From: an uncultured Collinsella sp.
GTDB taxonomy: Bacteria; Actinomycetota; Coriobacteriia; Coriobacteriales; Coriobacteriaceae
Reading direction: 5' to 3'
Assembly: GCA_900547125.1 (NCBI GenBank)
Contig: URFU01000046.1
Coordinates: forward strand, 1-15,603
Length of the DNA stretch: 15,603 bases
The position numbers and the translations under genes are program-made. How positions within the stretch are numbered: position 1 is the stretch's first letter; every line of letters starts with the position of its first letter. Under the pieces are notes generated by a model. The model saw only the letters and a list, made by a program, of their open reading frames with translations. It did no database searches and had not been told where the DNA came from. Positions 1 to 6,047 of this stretch are shown piece after piece.

Positions 1-2
1 GG

Positions 3-107
3 ACGCTGGATCAGGAGAGCTGGAATACCCTCAGCCGCCTCTATACTATGTTTGTCACCAGCGCCCAGTCGCCCTGGACTACGCGGCCTGAGCTTTTTAT
101 GCCATGA
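3..107 (+). CDS. C-terminal end of an unidentified protein (partial)
   Basis: An open frame runs in from the left edge for 34 codons and stops at a TGA at 105-107. Its translation (TLDQESWNTLSRLYTMF near the start, ending RPELFMP) has balanced composition and reads like protein. The stop is followed 16 nt later by a strong hairpin, as expected at a gene's 3' end. I do not recognise the family, and 34 residues are too few to assign one. The other forward frames either read on with no clear end here or stop nearby, so the frame choice rests mainly on its protein-like composition and the well-placed terminator. Confidence 0.4.
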   Translation, partial: TLDQESWNTLSRLYTMFVTSAQSPWTTRPELFMP

Positions 108-123
108 CGCGGCATATATGTGT

Positions 124-160
124 AAGGTGGGTGCCCTGTCCATAGCAGGGCGCCCACCTT
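124..160. terminator. Bidirectional hairpin terminator
   Basis: AAGGTGGGTGCCCTG pairs with CAGGGCGCCCACCTT: 15 bp with a single T/G wobble and a 7-nt loop. It lies between the stop of the left-edge plus-strand frame and the stop of the minus-strand ferritin remnant, where a shared convergent terminator is expected. There is no long T run on either side, so termination may rely on the strength of the stem. The stem-loop itself is certain; its role is inferred. Confidence 0.75.
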
Positions 161-181
161 GTCTACAGTTTCAACTACAGG

Positions 182-472
182 TTACAGTACCAGACTGGGA
201 GCTGCATAGGTGCGGCCCGCCAGCTCACTGTTGAGCATGTAGAGGCCTTTGGCATCGTCGCCGTAGAGCTCCATCTTTTTGATCATATCCGCGGCGGTCT
301 TCACCTCCTCGCCCTGCTCTTTGACAAACCAATCCAGGAACTGCATGGTGCGGAAGTCCTTGACCTCATAGGCTGCATCGTAGATCGTGTGAATCAGATT
401 GGTGACATACTGCTCATGGGCCAGGCCGGCCTTGAGCACCTCCAGCCTGCCGTTGGGGGCGGCGGTTGTGGC
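182..472 (-). pseudogene. Ferritin remnant, 5'-truncated
   Basis: The minus-strand frame encodes the C-terminal half of a bacterial ferritin: LEVLKAGLAHEQYVT, then MQFLDWFVKEQGEEV, then GLYMLNSEL, the usual order for the later helices of the four-helix bundle plus the short last helix. The QGEEV stretch matches the ferroxidase-region QxEE pattern of ferritins. The roughly 90 N-terminal residues, which carry most of the ferroxidase ligands, are missing. Ferritin similarity begins just after an in-frame TAG at 473-475, and only 35 nt separate that from the stop of the acyltransferase gene at 511, so the 5' half cannot be hidden by a frameshift. A GTG at 437-439 could start an 85-residue product but lacks a well-spaced ribosome binding site. 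Most likely a dead fragment left by a deletion or insertion. It ends at the 124-160 hairpin. Confidence 0.75.
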
Positions 473-482
473 CTACGCCCCC
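455..482 (-). terminator. Stem-loop after the acyltransferase gene
   Basis: GGGGGCG (455-461) and CGCCCCC (476-482) form a perfect 7-bp GC stem with a 14-nt loop, 29 nt beyond the acyltransferase stop in its direction of transcription. There is no T tract, so terminator function is a guess. The stem covers the point where ferritin homology is lost, so it may also mark the rearrangement junction. Confidence 0.35.
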
Positions 483-510
483 TCCGGGTGCAAGCGGATT
501 TGACGGTGCG

Positions 511-2727
511 TTACTTGTCGCCGCCTAGCTTGTGCGGTTTGTAGGCGAGCGCGTTGACGAGTGCGTCGGCAGCGGATTTGACGGCCGCCGGCTGCGGATC
601 GTTAACGTGGTCCTCGGGGTGCACGGGCAAGTCCTTCTTGACGGCATCGTGGATCAGGTTGAGGTACTCGGTCACGCCGGTGGCCGACAGGTGCGTGCCG
701 TCGCCGTCGAACAGGTCGTTGCGGTTGGCACTGTGCCCGTACCAGTCGATAACGCGCACGTTTTTATAGCGCGTGGCGGCGTTGGCGATGGCCTGATTGG
801 TGGCGCCGACCCATGGCTGCGGGCTGCGCGTGTTTACAAATACGACGGTGCGCTGATTGCCGGCATCGGCCATGATGGCGTCAATCTGGGCATCGGTCAC
901 TAGGCCGTTGGTGCCCAGCGCAAAGACCACGAGCTTGCCGGCAAGGTGCTGCTGGATATAGCCCTCAAATGTCGCGCGGCCCGCATCAAACTGGCGGCCC
1001 TTTTCGGCATCGATGTGGCTGTGCGGGAACACGCCGTCAAAGGAATCAACGGCGCGCAGCGACACGGAGTCACCGATCATCAACAGGTCGTAGGAGCCAT
1101 CGGGGAAGCCGTCGTTGTCCTTGTCGGTGTCATCGGCCGCCCGCTGGTCCCGGGGTTTTGCATTTTTGGCTTCCTTGTTTAGGATTTCGGCGCCCTCGCC
1201 GCTCAGCGCGGATGTGTCGGGCACAAAGACCAGACCACCCAGCGCCACGACAAGCACGACGCCGCAAACGGCGCACACGGGAATATGCGCGCGCGCCCAG
1301 CTTGCGGGCGTGGTGGTGCCTTCGCGGAGCTCGGAAACGGTGCGTCCAAAGGCACCCTTCCTAAACGGCGTCTCGATAAAGCGATAGGAGCATTCGGCTA
1401 CGGCGACCACCACAAGTACCTGCAAGATATACTGCCACCAGGGCGTATCGCTGATGTTGGCGACCGGGTTCATGAGGAGCAGCAGCGGATAGTGCCACAG
1501 GTAGATGCTGTAGGAGCGCTTGCCGACCCATACGAGCGGCTCGACGGCAAGAGCGCGTGCGACCATGCCCCGGGGCTGCACGCAGGCCGCGATGACCATG
1601 AGCGTGAGGATGGAGCATAACAGCGTGCCGCCGCGATACTGAAACGCGGTGTAGCCGTTGGTGAGCGCGACCATGGCGGCAAGGCCAGCCAGGCCCACGA
1701 CACCCAACACATCGATGGACGCGGGCGAGGACCAAAAGCGTACGAGGGCGCTCGGCTGTGCCGGGGCGGTCTCGGCTGATTCATCGACCTTCTTGCCAGG
1801 CTTGCCCTCGGCGTTCTTGCCATGCTTGGCGGCGCCAGCCAGGCGATTGAGTCCCAAACGATGAGCGAGACGCACCGGCGCCAGGTCGCGATCGGGGATA
1901 AAGGCCATCCAGGCACCCAGCAGCAGCGAGAACACGCGGGTGTCGGTGCCGTAGTACACGCGGCTGGGGTCGGCGGCAGGGTTGTAAAGCACCATCATGG
2001 CGAGGGCGGATGCCGCGGCAAGGCCCAGAACCACGCGGCGCGTGTTGGGCTTGCTCACATGCATGGATACCATGGCAAACAGCAGTGGCGGCCAAATCAG
2101 GTAGAACTGTTCCTCGATGGCAAGCGACCAAAAGTGCGTGAGCGGCGAGGGGTCGCCCAGAGCATTGAAGTACGAGACGTTTTGGGCAATCTGCCACCAG
2201 TTGTTGAAGAACAACAGCGACGGCAGGATGTCGGGGCGCATCTTGGTGAGCATCACGTGGTTAAAGATGGTGCACAGCGCGCAGGTCACGAACACTACCG
2301 TTACCACGGCGGGGACCAGGCGACGGATGCGGCGAATCCAGAAGCTCTTGAGGTCGATGCGGCCGGTCTTTGATACCTCGTTGATGAGCAGGCGCGTGAT
2401 CAGGTAGCCCGAGAGCACAAAGAAGACCGTGACGCCAAGCAGACCGCCCTGTGCCCATGTGAGGGTGAGGTGATAGAGTACCACCGCGACGACGGCGAGC
2501 GTGCGCAGGCCGTCGAGGGCGGGGATATAACGAGATTTGGGGCGTGTGGGTGCTTGTTCTTTTGCGGCGCTGTTGGGGCGGGCACCCTTGTTGGCGGGCG
2601 TGCGATGGGGGCCTGCAGCGCGGCGCGGCTCGGTGGCTTGTCGGTTAGCGCGCGAACGTTCGTGCGGCGCTTGTTGATCGCTCGCGTGGCGTGAGCTGCG
2701 CGAACTCGATCGCGGGAATTGTTCCAT
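511..2727 (-). CDS. Membrane O-acyltransferase, AT3 (OafA/YrhL/OatA type) with C-terminal SGNH domain
   Basis: A 738-residue protein expected to move acetyl groups across the membrane onto a cell-wall or surface glycan, as OatA does with peptidoglycan. Residues 1-65 are a basic, Ser/Pro/Ala-rich cytoplasmic tail. The AT3 domain starts at IPALDGLRTLAVVAVVLYH (68-86), holding the family R-X10-H motif (R75, H86), followed by VFFVLSGYLITRLL and SLAIEEQFYLIWP, with about ten membrane helices to residue 460. Residues 297-332 are a Lys/Glu/Ala-rich loop. One more helix (about 483-502) leads to an extracytoplasmic SGNH hydrolase-like domain: GDS at 552-554, GTN at 605-607 and D676-G-T-H679 supply the Ser, Asn, Asp and His blocks. 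ATG 2727 is preceded by GGATGAAG. The gene stands alone. Peptidoglycan O-acetylation is the best guess; another surface polysaccharide is possible. Confidence 0.88.
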   Translation of the reverse strand: MEQFPRSSSRSSRHASDQQAPHERSRANRQATEPRRAAGPHRTPANKGARPNSAAKEQAPTRPKSRYIPALDGLRTLAVVAVVLYHLTLTWAQGGLLGVTVFFVLSGYLITRLLINEVSKTGRIDLKSFWIRRIRRLVPAVVTVVFVTCALCTIFNHVMLTKMRPDILPSLLFFNNWWQIAQNVSYFNALGDPSPLTHFWSLAIEEQFYLIWPPLLFAMVSMHVSKPNTRRVVLGLAAASALAMMVLYNPAADPSRVYYGTDTRVFSLLLGAWMAFIPDRDLAPVRLAHRLGLNRLAGAAKHGKNAEGKPGKKVDESAETAPAQPSALVRFWSSPASIDVLGVVGLAGLAAMVALTNGYTAFQYRGGTLLCSILTLMVIAACVQPRGMVARALAVEPLVWVGKRSYSIYLWHYPLLLLMNPVANISDTPWWQYILQVLVVVAVAECSYRFIETPFRKGAFGRTVSELREGTTTPASWARAHIPVCAVCGVVLVVALGGLVFVPDTSALSGEGAEILNKEAKNAKPRDQRAADDTDKDNDGFPDGSYDLLMIGDSVSLRAVDSFDGVFPHSHIDAEKGRQFDAGRATFEGYIQQHLAGKLVVFALGTNGLVTDAQIDAIMADAGNQRTVVFVNTRSPQPWVGATNQAIANAATRYKNVRVIDWYGHSANRNDLFDGDGTHLSATGVTEYLNLIHDAVKKDLPVHPEDHVNDPQPAAVKSAADALVNALAYKPHKLGGDK

Positions 2728-2766
2728 AAAACTTCATCCAATGACGAGAATAATCAGCACGCCTTC

Positions 2767-2772
2767 ATTGTA
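2767..2772 (-). promoter_or_regulatory. Possible -10 box for the acyltransferase gene
   Basis: On the minus strand the sequence reads TACAAT, 39 nt before the ATG of the acyltransferase gene. It is close to the TATAAT consensus, but no convincing -35 box lies 16-18 nt upstream, so the assignment is weak. Confidence 0.3.
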
Positions 2773-2820
2773 GCCGCCTGCTCCTGTGAATGCTTGCTGC
2801 CGGCGCAAGCTCAAGCGCGC

Positions 2821-2850
2821 GTTCACATCAAAGTGAACTAAAGTTATAGA
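2821..2850 (+). promoter_or_regulatory. Promoter with inverted-repeat operator for the ribokinase operon
   Basis: TTCACA (2822-2827) and TATAGA (2845-2850) are 17 nt apart, a good sigma-70-type spacing. The perfect inverted repeat GTTCAC-N6-GTGAAC (2821-2826 and 2833-2838) overlaps the -35 box and half the spacer, where a repressor would block polymerase. The leader to the ribokinase ATG at 2914 is about 55 nt and ends with AGGAGG at 2903-2908. The regulator is not encoded in the adjoining genes. Confidence 0.55.
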
Positions 2851-2913
2851 GGTGTGAGAGCGCATGATTGATGGCCAACAGCGGGCGCAGATCCCGCGGA
2901 CGAGGAGGTTTCC

Positions 2914-3891
2914 ATGGCAGATTGCGGCATCGTTGCGGTGTTCGGCAGCATGAACATGGACCTTTCGGTGGCGTGCGAGCGCATGCCGCGCGCGGGCGAG
3001 ACCGTCGGCGGCAGCGGATTTATCACCAACGCCGGCGGCAAAGGCGCCAACCAGGCCGTGGCTGCCGCGCGCATGGGCGCGCGCACGCACATGATCGGCG
3101 CGGTCGGTCGCGACGCGTTCGGCGCGTCGCTCGTGGCGGGGCTCCAAGATGCCGGCGTGGACTGTGACTTTGTAGCGCATCGCGATGACGTAGAGACGGG
3201 AACGGCGACCATCATTCGCTGCGAGGGCGACAACCGCATCGTGCTGTCACCGGGCGCCAACCATGCGCTTGCGGGCGAGGACGTTGCCTGCACGCTAAGG
3301 CGTTTGGTGGCCGATGAGCTCGACGGCGACGCCAGCGATATTGCCCCGGCTGCCGGAAGCGTCTTTATCGCCCAGGGCGAATGTGACCTTGCGGCGACGG
3401 CCGAGGCGCTTGTTTGCGCTCACGAGCTGGGGTTCTATACGGTCTTTAATCCGGCACCTGCCTGCGAGTTGCCTGCGGAGGCCTGGCCTGCGGTCGACCT
3501 GGTCTGTCCCAACGAGACTGAGTGCCAGGTGCTGACGGGCATCTTGCCCACGGATGATGCGAGCTGCGTCGCGGCGCTCGATGCCCTGCTCGCCAAGGGC
3601 GCTGGAGCTGCGGTCATCACGTTGGGCGGCGCCGGGTCGGTTACGCTCGGCGATGACGGCGAGCCGTTGCGCATGCCGGCGCTTTCGAGCGCGGTGGTCG
3701 ATACGACGGCCGCGGGCGATACATTTATCGGTGCGCTTGCTGCAGCTCGTCTGGAGGGCCTGCCGCTCTTTGAGTGCATGGCGGCGGGCGCACGCGCCTC
3801 GGCGGTGACGGTGTCGCGCCTGGGCGCGCAGCAGTCGATTCCCACGCGCGCCGAAGTTGATCGCGTGTTTGATTTAGACGATTTGGTATAA
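2914..3891 (+). CDS. rbsK: Ribokinase (PfkB family)
   Basis: A 325-residue cytoplasmic sugar kinase that phosphorylates D-ribose at O5 with ATP. The ribose-binding N14 and D16 sit in GSMNMDL; the first PfkB signature GGKGANQAVAAARMGA is at 41-56; QGE at 154-156 and PNETE at 199-203 match the ribose and phosphate contacts; the second signature DTTAAGDTF (263-271) ends with the anion hole and catalytic D269. All key RbsK positions are present and the length is normal. ATG 2914 follows AGGAGG by 5 nt. The nucleoside hydrolase begins 22 nt downstream, so the two form one transcript in which the hydrolase releases ribose and this enzyme traps it. A related PfkB substrate such as deoxyribose is possible, but the RbsK motifs favour ribose. 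Confidence 0.88.
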   Translation: MADCGIVAVFGSMNMDLSVACERMPRAGETVGGSGFITNAGGKGANQAVAAARMGARTHMIGAVGRDAFGASLVAGLQDAGVDCDFVAHRDDVETGTATIIRCEGDNRIVLSPGANHALAGEDVACTLRRLVADELDGDASDIAPAAGSVFIAQGECDLAATAEALVCAHELGFYTVFNPAPACELPAEAWPAVDLVCPNETECQVLTGILPTDDASCVAALDALLAKGAGAAVITLGGAGSVTLGDDGEPLRMPALSSAVVDTTAAGDTFIGALAAARLEGLPLFECMAAGARASAVTVSRLGAQQSIPTRAEVDRVFDLDDLV

Positions 3892-3913
3892 GACGGAGAA
3901 GCGGAGTAGAACA

Positions 3914-4888
3914 ATGGCAATTAAGAAGCTGATCCTTGATCTGGATATGGGTGTGGACGATGCGATGGCGCTTGCCTATGCCATCGCGAGCCCCGAGGTT
4001 GAGCTCGTGGGCATTACCACGTGTTTTGGTAACGTGCGCGTCGACCAGTCGGCGCATAACTGCCTGGCGGTGCTTGACCTGTTGGGTCGCCCCGAGGTGC
4101 CGGTGTACCTGGGTGCCGACCGTCCTCTGCAGGCGACTGAGCCTTATACGCCGCCGGCGTCCACCGCGCTCATTCACGGCAAGAACGGCATCGGTGGCGC
4201 AAGTGTGCCCGCGTCGCCCTACGAGCCGGTGGGGGCGACGTCTGCCGATGGCAACGCTGCGGTCGATTATCTGATCGATGCCGCGCGCACCTATGGTCCC
4301 GATCTGGTCTACGTAGCGACCGGCCCGCTCTCCAACCTGGCGCTTGCCCTGGAGCGCGATGCGGCGGCGGTGATGTCTATCGGCCGCGTGGTGGTAATGG
4401 GCGGCGCCCTGACCGTGCCCGGTAACGTGAGTGCGGGTGCCGAGGCCAACATGGCAAGCGATCCCGAGGCGGCCGATGCCGTGCTGCGCTCGGGCCGCAA
4501 GCTCACCATGGTGGGCCTGGACGTGACGCATCGCGTGGTGCTCACGCGCCGCGACATTGCCGGCTGGACGGGCTCGGGCACCATGGCGGGCTGCGCATTT
4601 GCGAGCATGGTCGAGCACTATATTGGCTCGTACGAGATGAACGCACCCTACCTGGGTGGCTGCGCGCTGCACGATCCTCTGGCTGTTGCCGTGGCGATTG
4701 ACCCCACGCTCGTGGGTGCGCTCGGCTGCAATCTGCGTGTTGATCTGCTGGGCGAGTATCGCGGCCGCACCATTTGCGATGAGCACCGCCTGTCCGATCC
4801 GGACAAGAGCGCGCTTGTGGCGCTGACCGTTGACGCCCCGCGCTTCCTGTCCGAGTTCAAGGCGCGCATGGCCCGCATCCTAGGCTAG
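3914..4888 (+). CDS. Inosine-uridine-preferring nucleoside hydrolase
   Basis: A 324-residue enzyme of the IUNH family, which splits the N-glycosidic bond of ribonucleosides to free base and ribose with a bound Ca2+. The calcium-binding motif DxDxGxDD is DLDMGVDD at 9-16 (D9, D11, D15, D16), with Met where Pro is usual. It is followed by GITTCFGNV (33-41), ATGPLSNLALAL (135-146), VMGGAL (161-166), the substrate-binding stretch NVSAGAEANMASDPEAA (171-187) and the catalytic-region H253-D254-P255. Length is typical. The ATG lies 22 nt after the ribokinase stop, with a GGAG-containing site upstream. Whether it prefers purine or pyrimidine nucleosides (RihA, RihB or RihC type) cannot be told from these motifs. 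No nucleoside transporter is present in the window. Confidence 0.9.
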   Translation: MAIKKLILDLDMGVDDAMALAYAIASPEVELVGITTCFGNVRVDQSAHNCLAVLDLLGRPEVPVYLGADRPLQATEPYTPPASTALIHGKNGIGGASVPASPYEPVGATSADGNAAVDYLIDAARTYGPDLVYVATGPLSNLALALERDAAAVMSIGRVVVMGGALTVPGNVSAGAEANMASDPEAADAVLRSGRKLTMVGLDVTHRVVLTRRDIAGWTGSGTMAGCAFASMVEHYIGSYEMNAPYLGGCALHDPLAVAVAIDPTLVGALGCNLRVDLLGEYRGRTICDEHRLSDPDKSALVALTVDAPRFLSEFKARMARILG

Positions 4889-4926
4889 GCTCGGGATCGA
4901 AGCACGCCCATCTGCTCGATGTGGCC

Positions 4927-4957
4927 GCTGGCGGGCCGACATCTACCGTTCGCCAGC
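4927..4957 (+). terminator. Stem-loop after the nucleoside hydrolase gene
   Basis: GCTGGCG (4927-4933) and CGCCAGC (4951-4957) make a perfect 7-bp stem with a 17-nt loop, 38 nt after the hydrolase stop. No T run follows. It may act as a weak or factor-assisted terminator insulating the next promoter at 4986. Confidence 0.35.
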
Positions 4958-4985
4958 CCGATGGTCCCCGGGGCGGGGAGAGCGC

Positions 4986-5002
4986 TATAATGCATTCTGC
5001 AT
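4986..5002 (+). promoter_or_regulatory. -10 box and small palindrome at the start of the bgl-type operon
   Basis: A perfect TATAAT (4986-4991) stands 15 nt before the first RAT. No good -35 box lies 16-18 nt upstream (the DNA there is GC-rich), suggesting help from an activator or a weak promoter. ATGCA-TTC-TGCAT (4990-5002) is a perfect inverted repeat overlapping the -10 box and the expected start site and could be a regulator site. Transcription starting near 4998-5003 would place the RAT at the very 5' end of the RNA. Confidence 0.55.
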
Positions 5003-5005
5003 CTT

Positions 5006-5034
5006 GGATTGTTACTCCTGTGTGGAGGCATGCC
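5006..5034 (+). promoter_or_regulatory. RAT 1: ribonucleic antiterminator site for the LicT-type protein
   Basis: The 29-nt stretch begins with GGATTGTTAC, the classic 5' half of LicT/BglG binding sites, and ends with GGCATGCC. It folds as RATs do: CTCC/GGAG forms the apical stem around a 5-nt loop, and the two ends close with GG/CC and TG/CA pairs, leaving asymmetric internal loops. It has the better apical stem of the two leader sites, but lies 30 nt upstream of the terminator rather than overlapping it. Confidence 0.75.
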
Positions 5035-5051
5035 CAAGAGCAATACAACAC

Positions 5052-5074
5052 GGATTGTTACGTAAGGCATGACC
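5052..5074 (+). promoter_or_regulatory. RAT 2: short RAT-like element overlapping the terminator
   Basis: GGATTGTTAC (5052-5061) repeats the RAT 1 start exactly, and GGCATGACC (5066-5074) repeats its end with one extra base. Only GTAA separates the halves, so the apical stem is reduced to one C-G pair closing a GNRA-type loop. Its 3' half is the 5' arm of the terminator at 5064-5108, so this element and the terminator cannot form together, the normal logic of BglG-type antitermination. Confidence 0.65.
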
Positions 5075-5108
5075 GCAATAGCACTGCTATTGGCTATCAT
5101 GCCTTTTT
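5064..5108 (+). terminator. Leader terminator controlled by antitermination
   Basis: AAGGCATGA (5064-5072) pairs over 9 bp with TCATGCCTT (5097-5105), and the inner CAATAGC-ACT-GCTATTG (5076-5092) adds 7 bp. The 3' arm runs into TTTTT (5104-5108). This is a strong intrinsic terminator lying 29 nt before the antiterminator gene's ATG. Confidence 0.85.
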
Positions 5109-5137
5109 CTGTGAGTGTTCTTGAAAGGAGGTTCACC

Positions 5138-5977
5138 ATGCTTGCAATTAAAAAGCTTAACAACAACGCGGTTCTTTGCCGTGACGGACAGGGGCGAGAT
5201 GTCATCGCCATGGGCAGGGGCGTCGGTTTCGGCGGAGATTTTCCTCGAGAGCTCCCTCTTTCTAAAATCGAGCATACGTTTTACGACATTGATCCTAAAG
5301 GACAAGATGTCATGAGGGATCTTCCCTCGGATATCGTGATGTTTGCGGCGAAAGTTATGGACATCGTTGCCAACGAACTGCCCTACGACCTCTCGACCAA
5401 TGCGACGCTGTTCATGGCTGATCACCTGTCGTTTGCCGTTGCGCGAGCCCAAAAGGGGGTCCGCATCGCGATGCCTCTTGCCTATGAAGTGCGGGAGACG
5501 TATCCGAAGGAATACAAGGCTGCCCAGTTTATCGTCATGCGACTCGAGAAGGAGCTCGGAGAGCGGCTTCCCAAGGATGAGATTGCCAGTATTGCGATGA
5601 ATCTCGTGAACGCACGGGTTGTTGAAGCCGTCAAAGCCACGGCCGAGCCCGCAAAGCAGTTCGACGATATGCTCGAGGACGTTATCGAGATTCTCGAAAG
5701 CGATTTCCGCATTATTGTCGACCGCGATTCCTTTGATTTCACCCGCTTCGCCACGCATCTGCGGTACCTGTTCAAGCGCATTCAAGCCGGCGAGTCGCTG
5801 AACAGCGCCAACATGCAGATGTACAAGAACTTTCGTGAGGAGTTTCCGCAGTTGGCAGAGTGCGTGAAGCATATCGGTTCCTATTGTCGTGAAACGTGGG
5901 ACGCCACGCTCTCCGAGGAGGAGGAACTCTATCTGATGATCCATCTCAACCGGATCATCTCCAAAAAAGGATTGTAA
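5138..5977 (+). CDS. licT: BglG/LicT-family transcriptional antiterminator
   Basis: A 279-residue RNA-binding regulator that, when its sugar is present, binds RAT RNA and prevents terminator formation. Residues 1-58 are the CAT RNA-binding domain (MLAIKKLNNNAVL start, then GRGVGFG). PRD1 (about 64-170) has H96 in ADHLSFA, but the position of its second phosphorylatable His is N155 (IAMNLVNAR, where family members usually read IAxHxVNA). PRD2 (about 175-279) keeps both, H207 (FATHLRYLF) and H269 (MIHLN). The start is ATG 5138, 6 nt after AAAGGAGG; an in-frame ATG at 5069 lies inside the terminator hairpin and has no ribosome binding site. Two RATs and a terminator precede it and a third RAT covers its stop codon, so it should control itself and the permease gene behind it. 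Confidence 0.92.
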   Translation: MLAIKKLNNNAVLCRDGQGRDVIAMGRGVGFGGDFPRELPLSKIEHTFYDIDPKGQDVMRDLPSDIVMFAAKVMDIVANELPYDLSTNATLFMADHLSFAVARAQKGVRIAMPLAYEVRETYPKEYKAAQFIVMRLEKELGERLPKDEIASIAMNLVNARVVEAVKATAEPAKQFDDMLEDVIEILESDFRIIVDRDSFDFTRFATHLRYLFKRIQAGESLNSANMQMYKNFREEFPQLAECVKHIGSYCRETWDATLSEEEELYLMIHLNRIISKKGL

Positions 5978-6001
5978 CCCGTAGCCATTCGGGGCATGAC
6001 C
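5969..6001 (+). promoter_or_regulatory. RAT 3: antiterminator site overlapping the licT stop codon
   Basis: GGATTGTAAC begins inside the last two codons of the antiterminator gene (GGA TTG TAA), and the element ends with GGCATGACC, identical to RAT 2. CCCG (5978-5981) and CGGG (5990-5993) form the apical stem with an 8-nt loop, and the ends close with GG/CC and TG/CA pairs. Its place between antiterminator and permease is the same as the second regulatory site in the E. coli bgl operon. The last two C bases also form the 5' end of the following hairpin. Confidence 0.7.
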
Positions 6002-6041
6002 TTTGCCGATTCGAACAGTAAGCCAAGATTGTGCAAAGGAG
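6000..6041 (+). promoter_or_regulatory. Hairpin that could sequester the permease ribosome binding site
   Basis: CCTTTGC (6000-6006) and GCAAAGG (6033-6039) are perfectly complementary over 7 bp with a 26-nt loop. The 3' arm overlaps AAAGGAG (6035-6041), the Shine-Dalgarno sequence of the EIIBC gene. There is no T run, so this is not an ordinary terminator. Its 5' arm shares bases 6000-6001 with RAT 3, so the two structures may exclude each other. Translational control is an inference. Confidence 0.4.
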
Positions 6042-6047
6042 CCAATG

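Noticed and set aside
52..234. 60-codon plus-strand frame near the left edge
   Set aside because: It reads through the terminator hairpin and into the ferritin remnant and has no ribosome binding site or protein-like features.
3725..4786. 353-codon open frame on the minus strand across ribokinase and nucleoside hydrolase
   Set aside because: Composition is typical of a reverse-complement artefact; both plus-strand genes show complete family motifs.
5069..5137. Longer N-terminus of the antiterminator
   Set aside because: The upstream ATG is inside the terminator stem; AAAGGAGG is placed for ATG 5138, and the CAT domain begins there.
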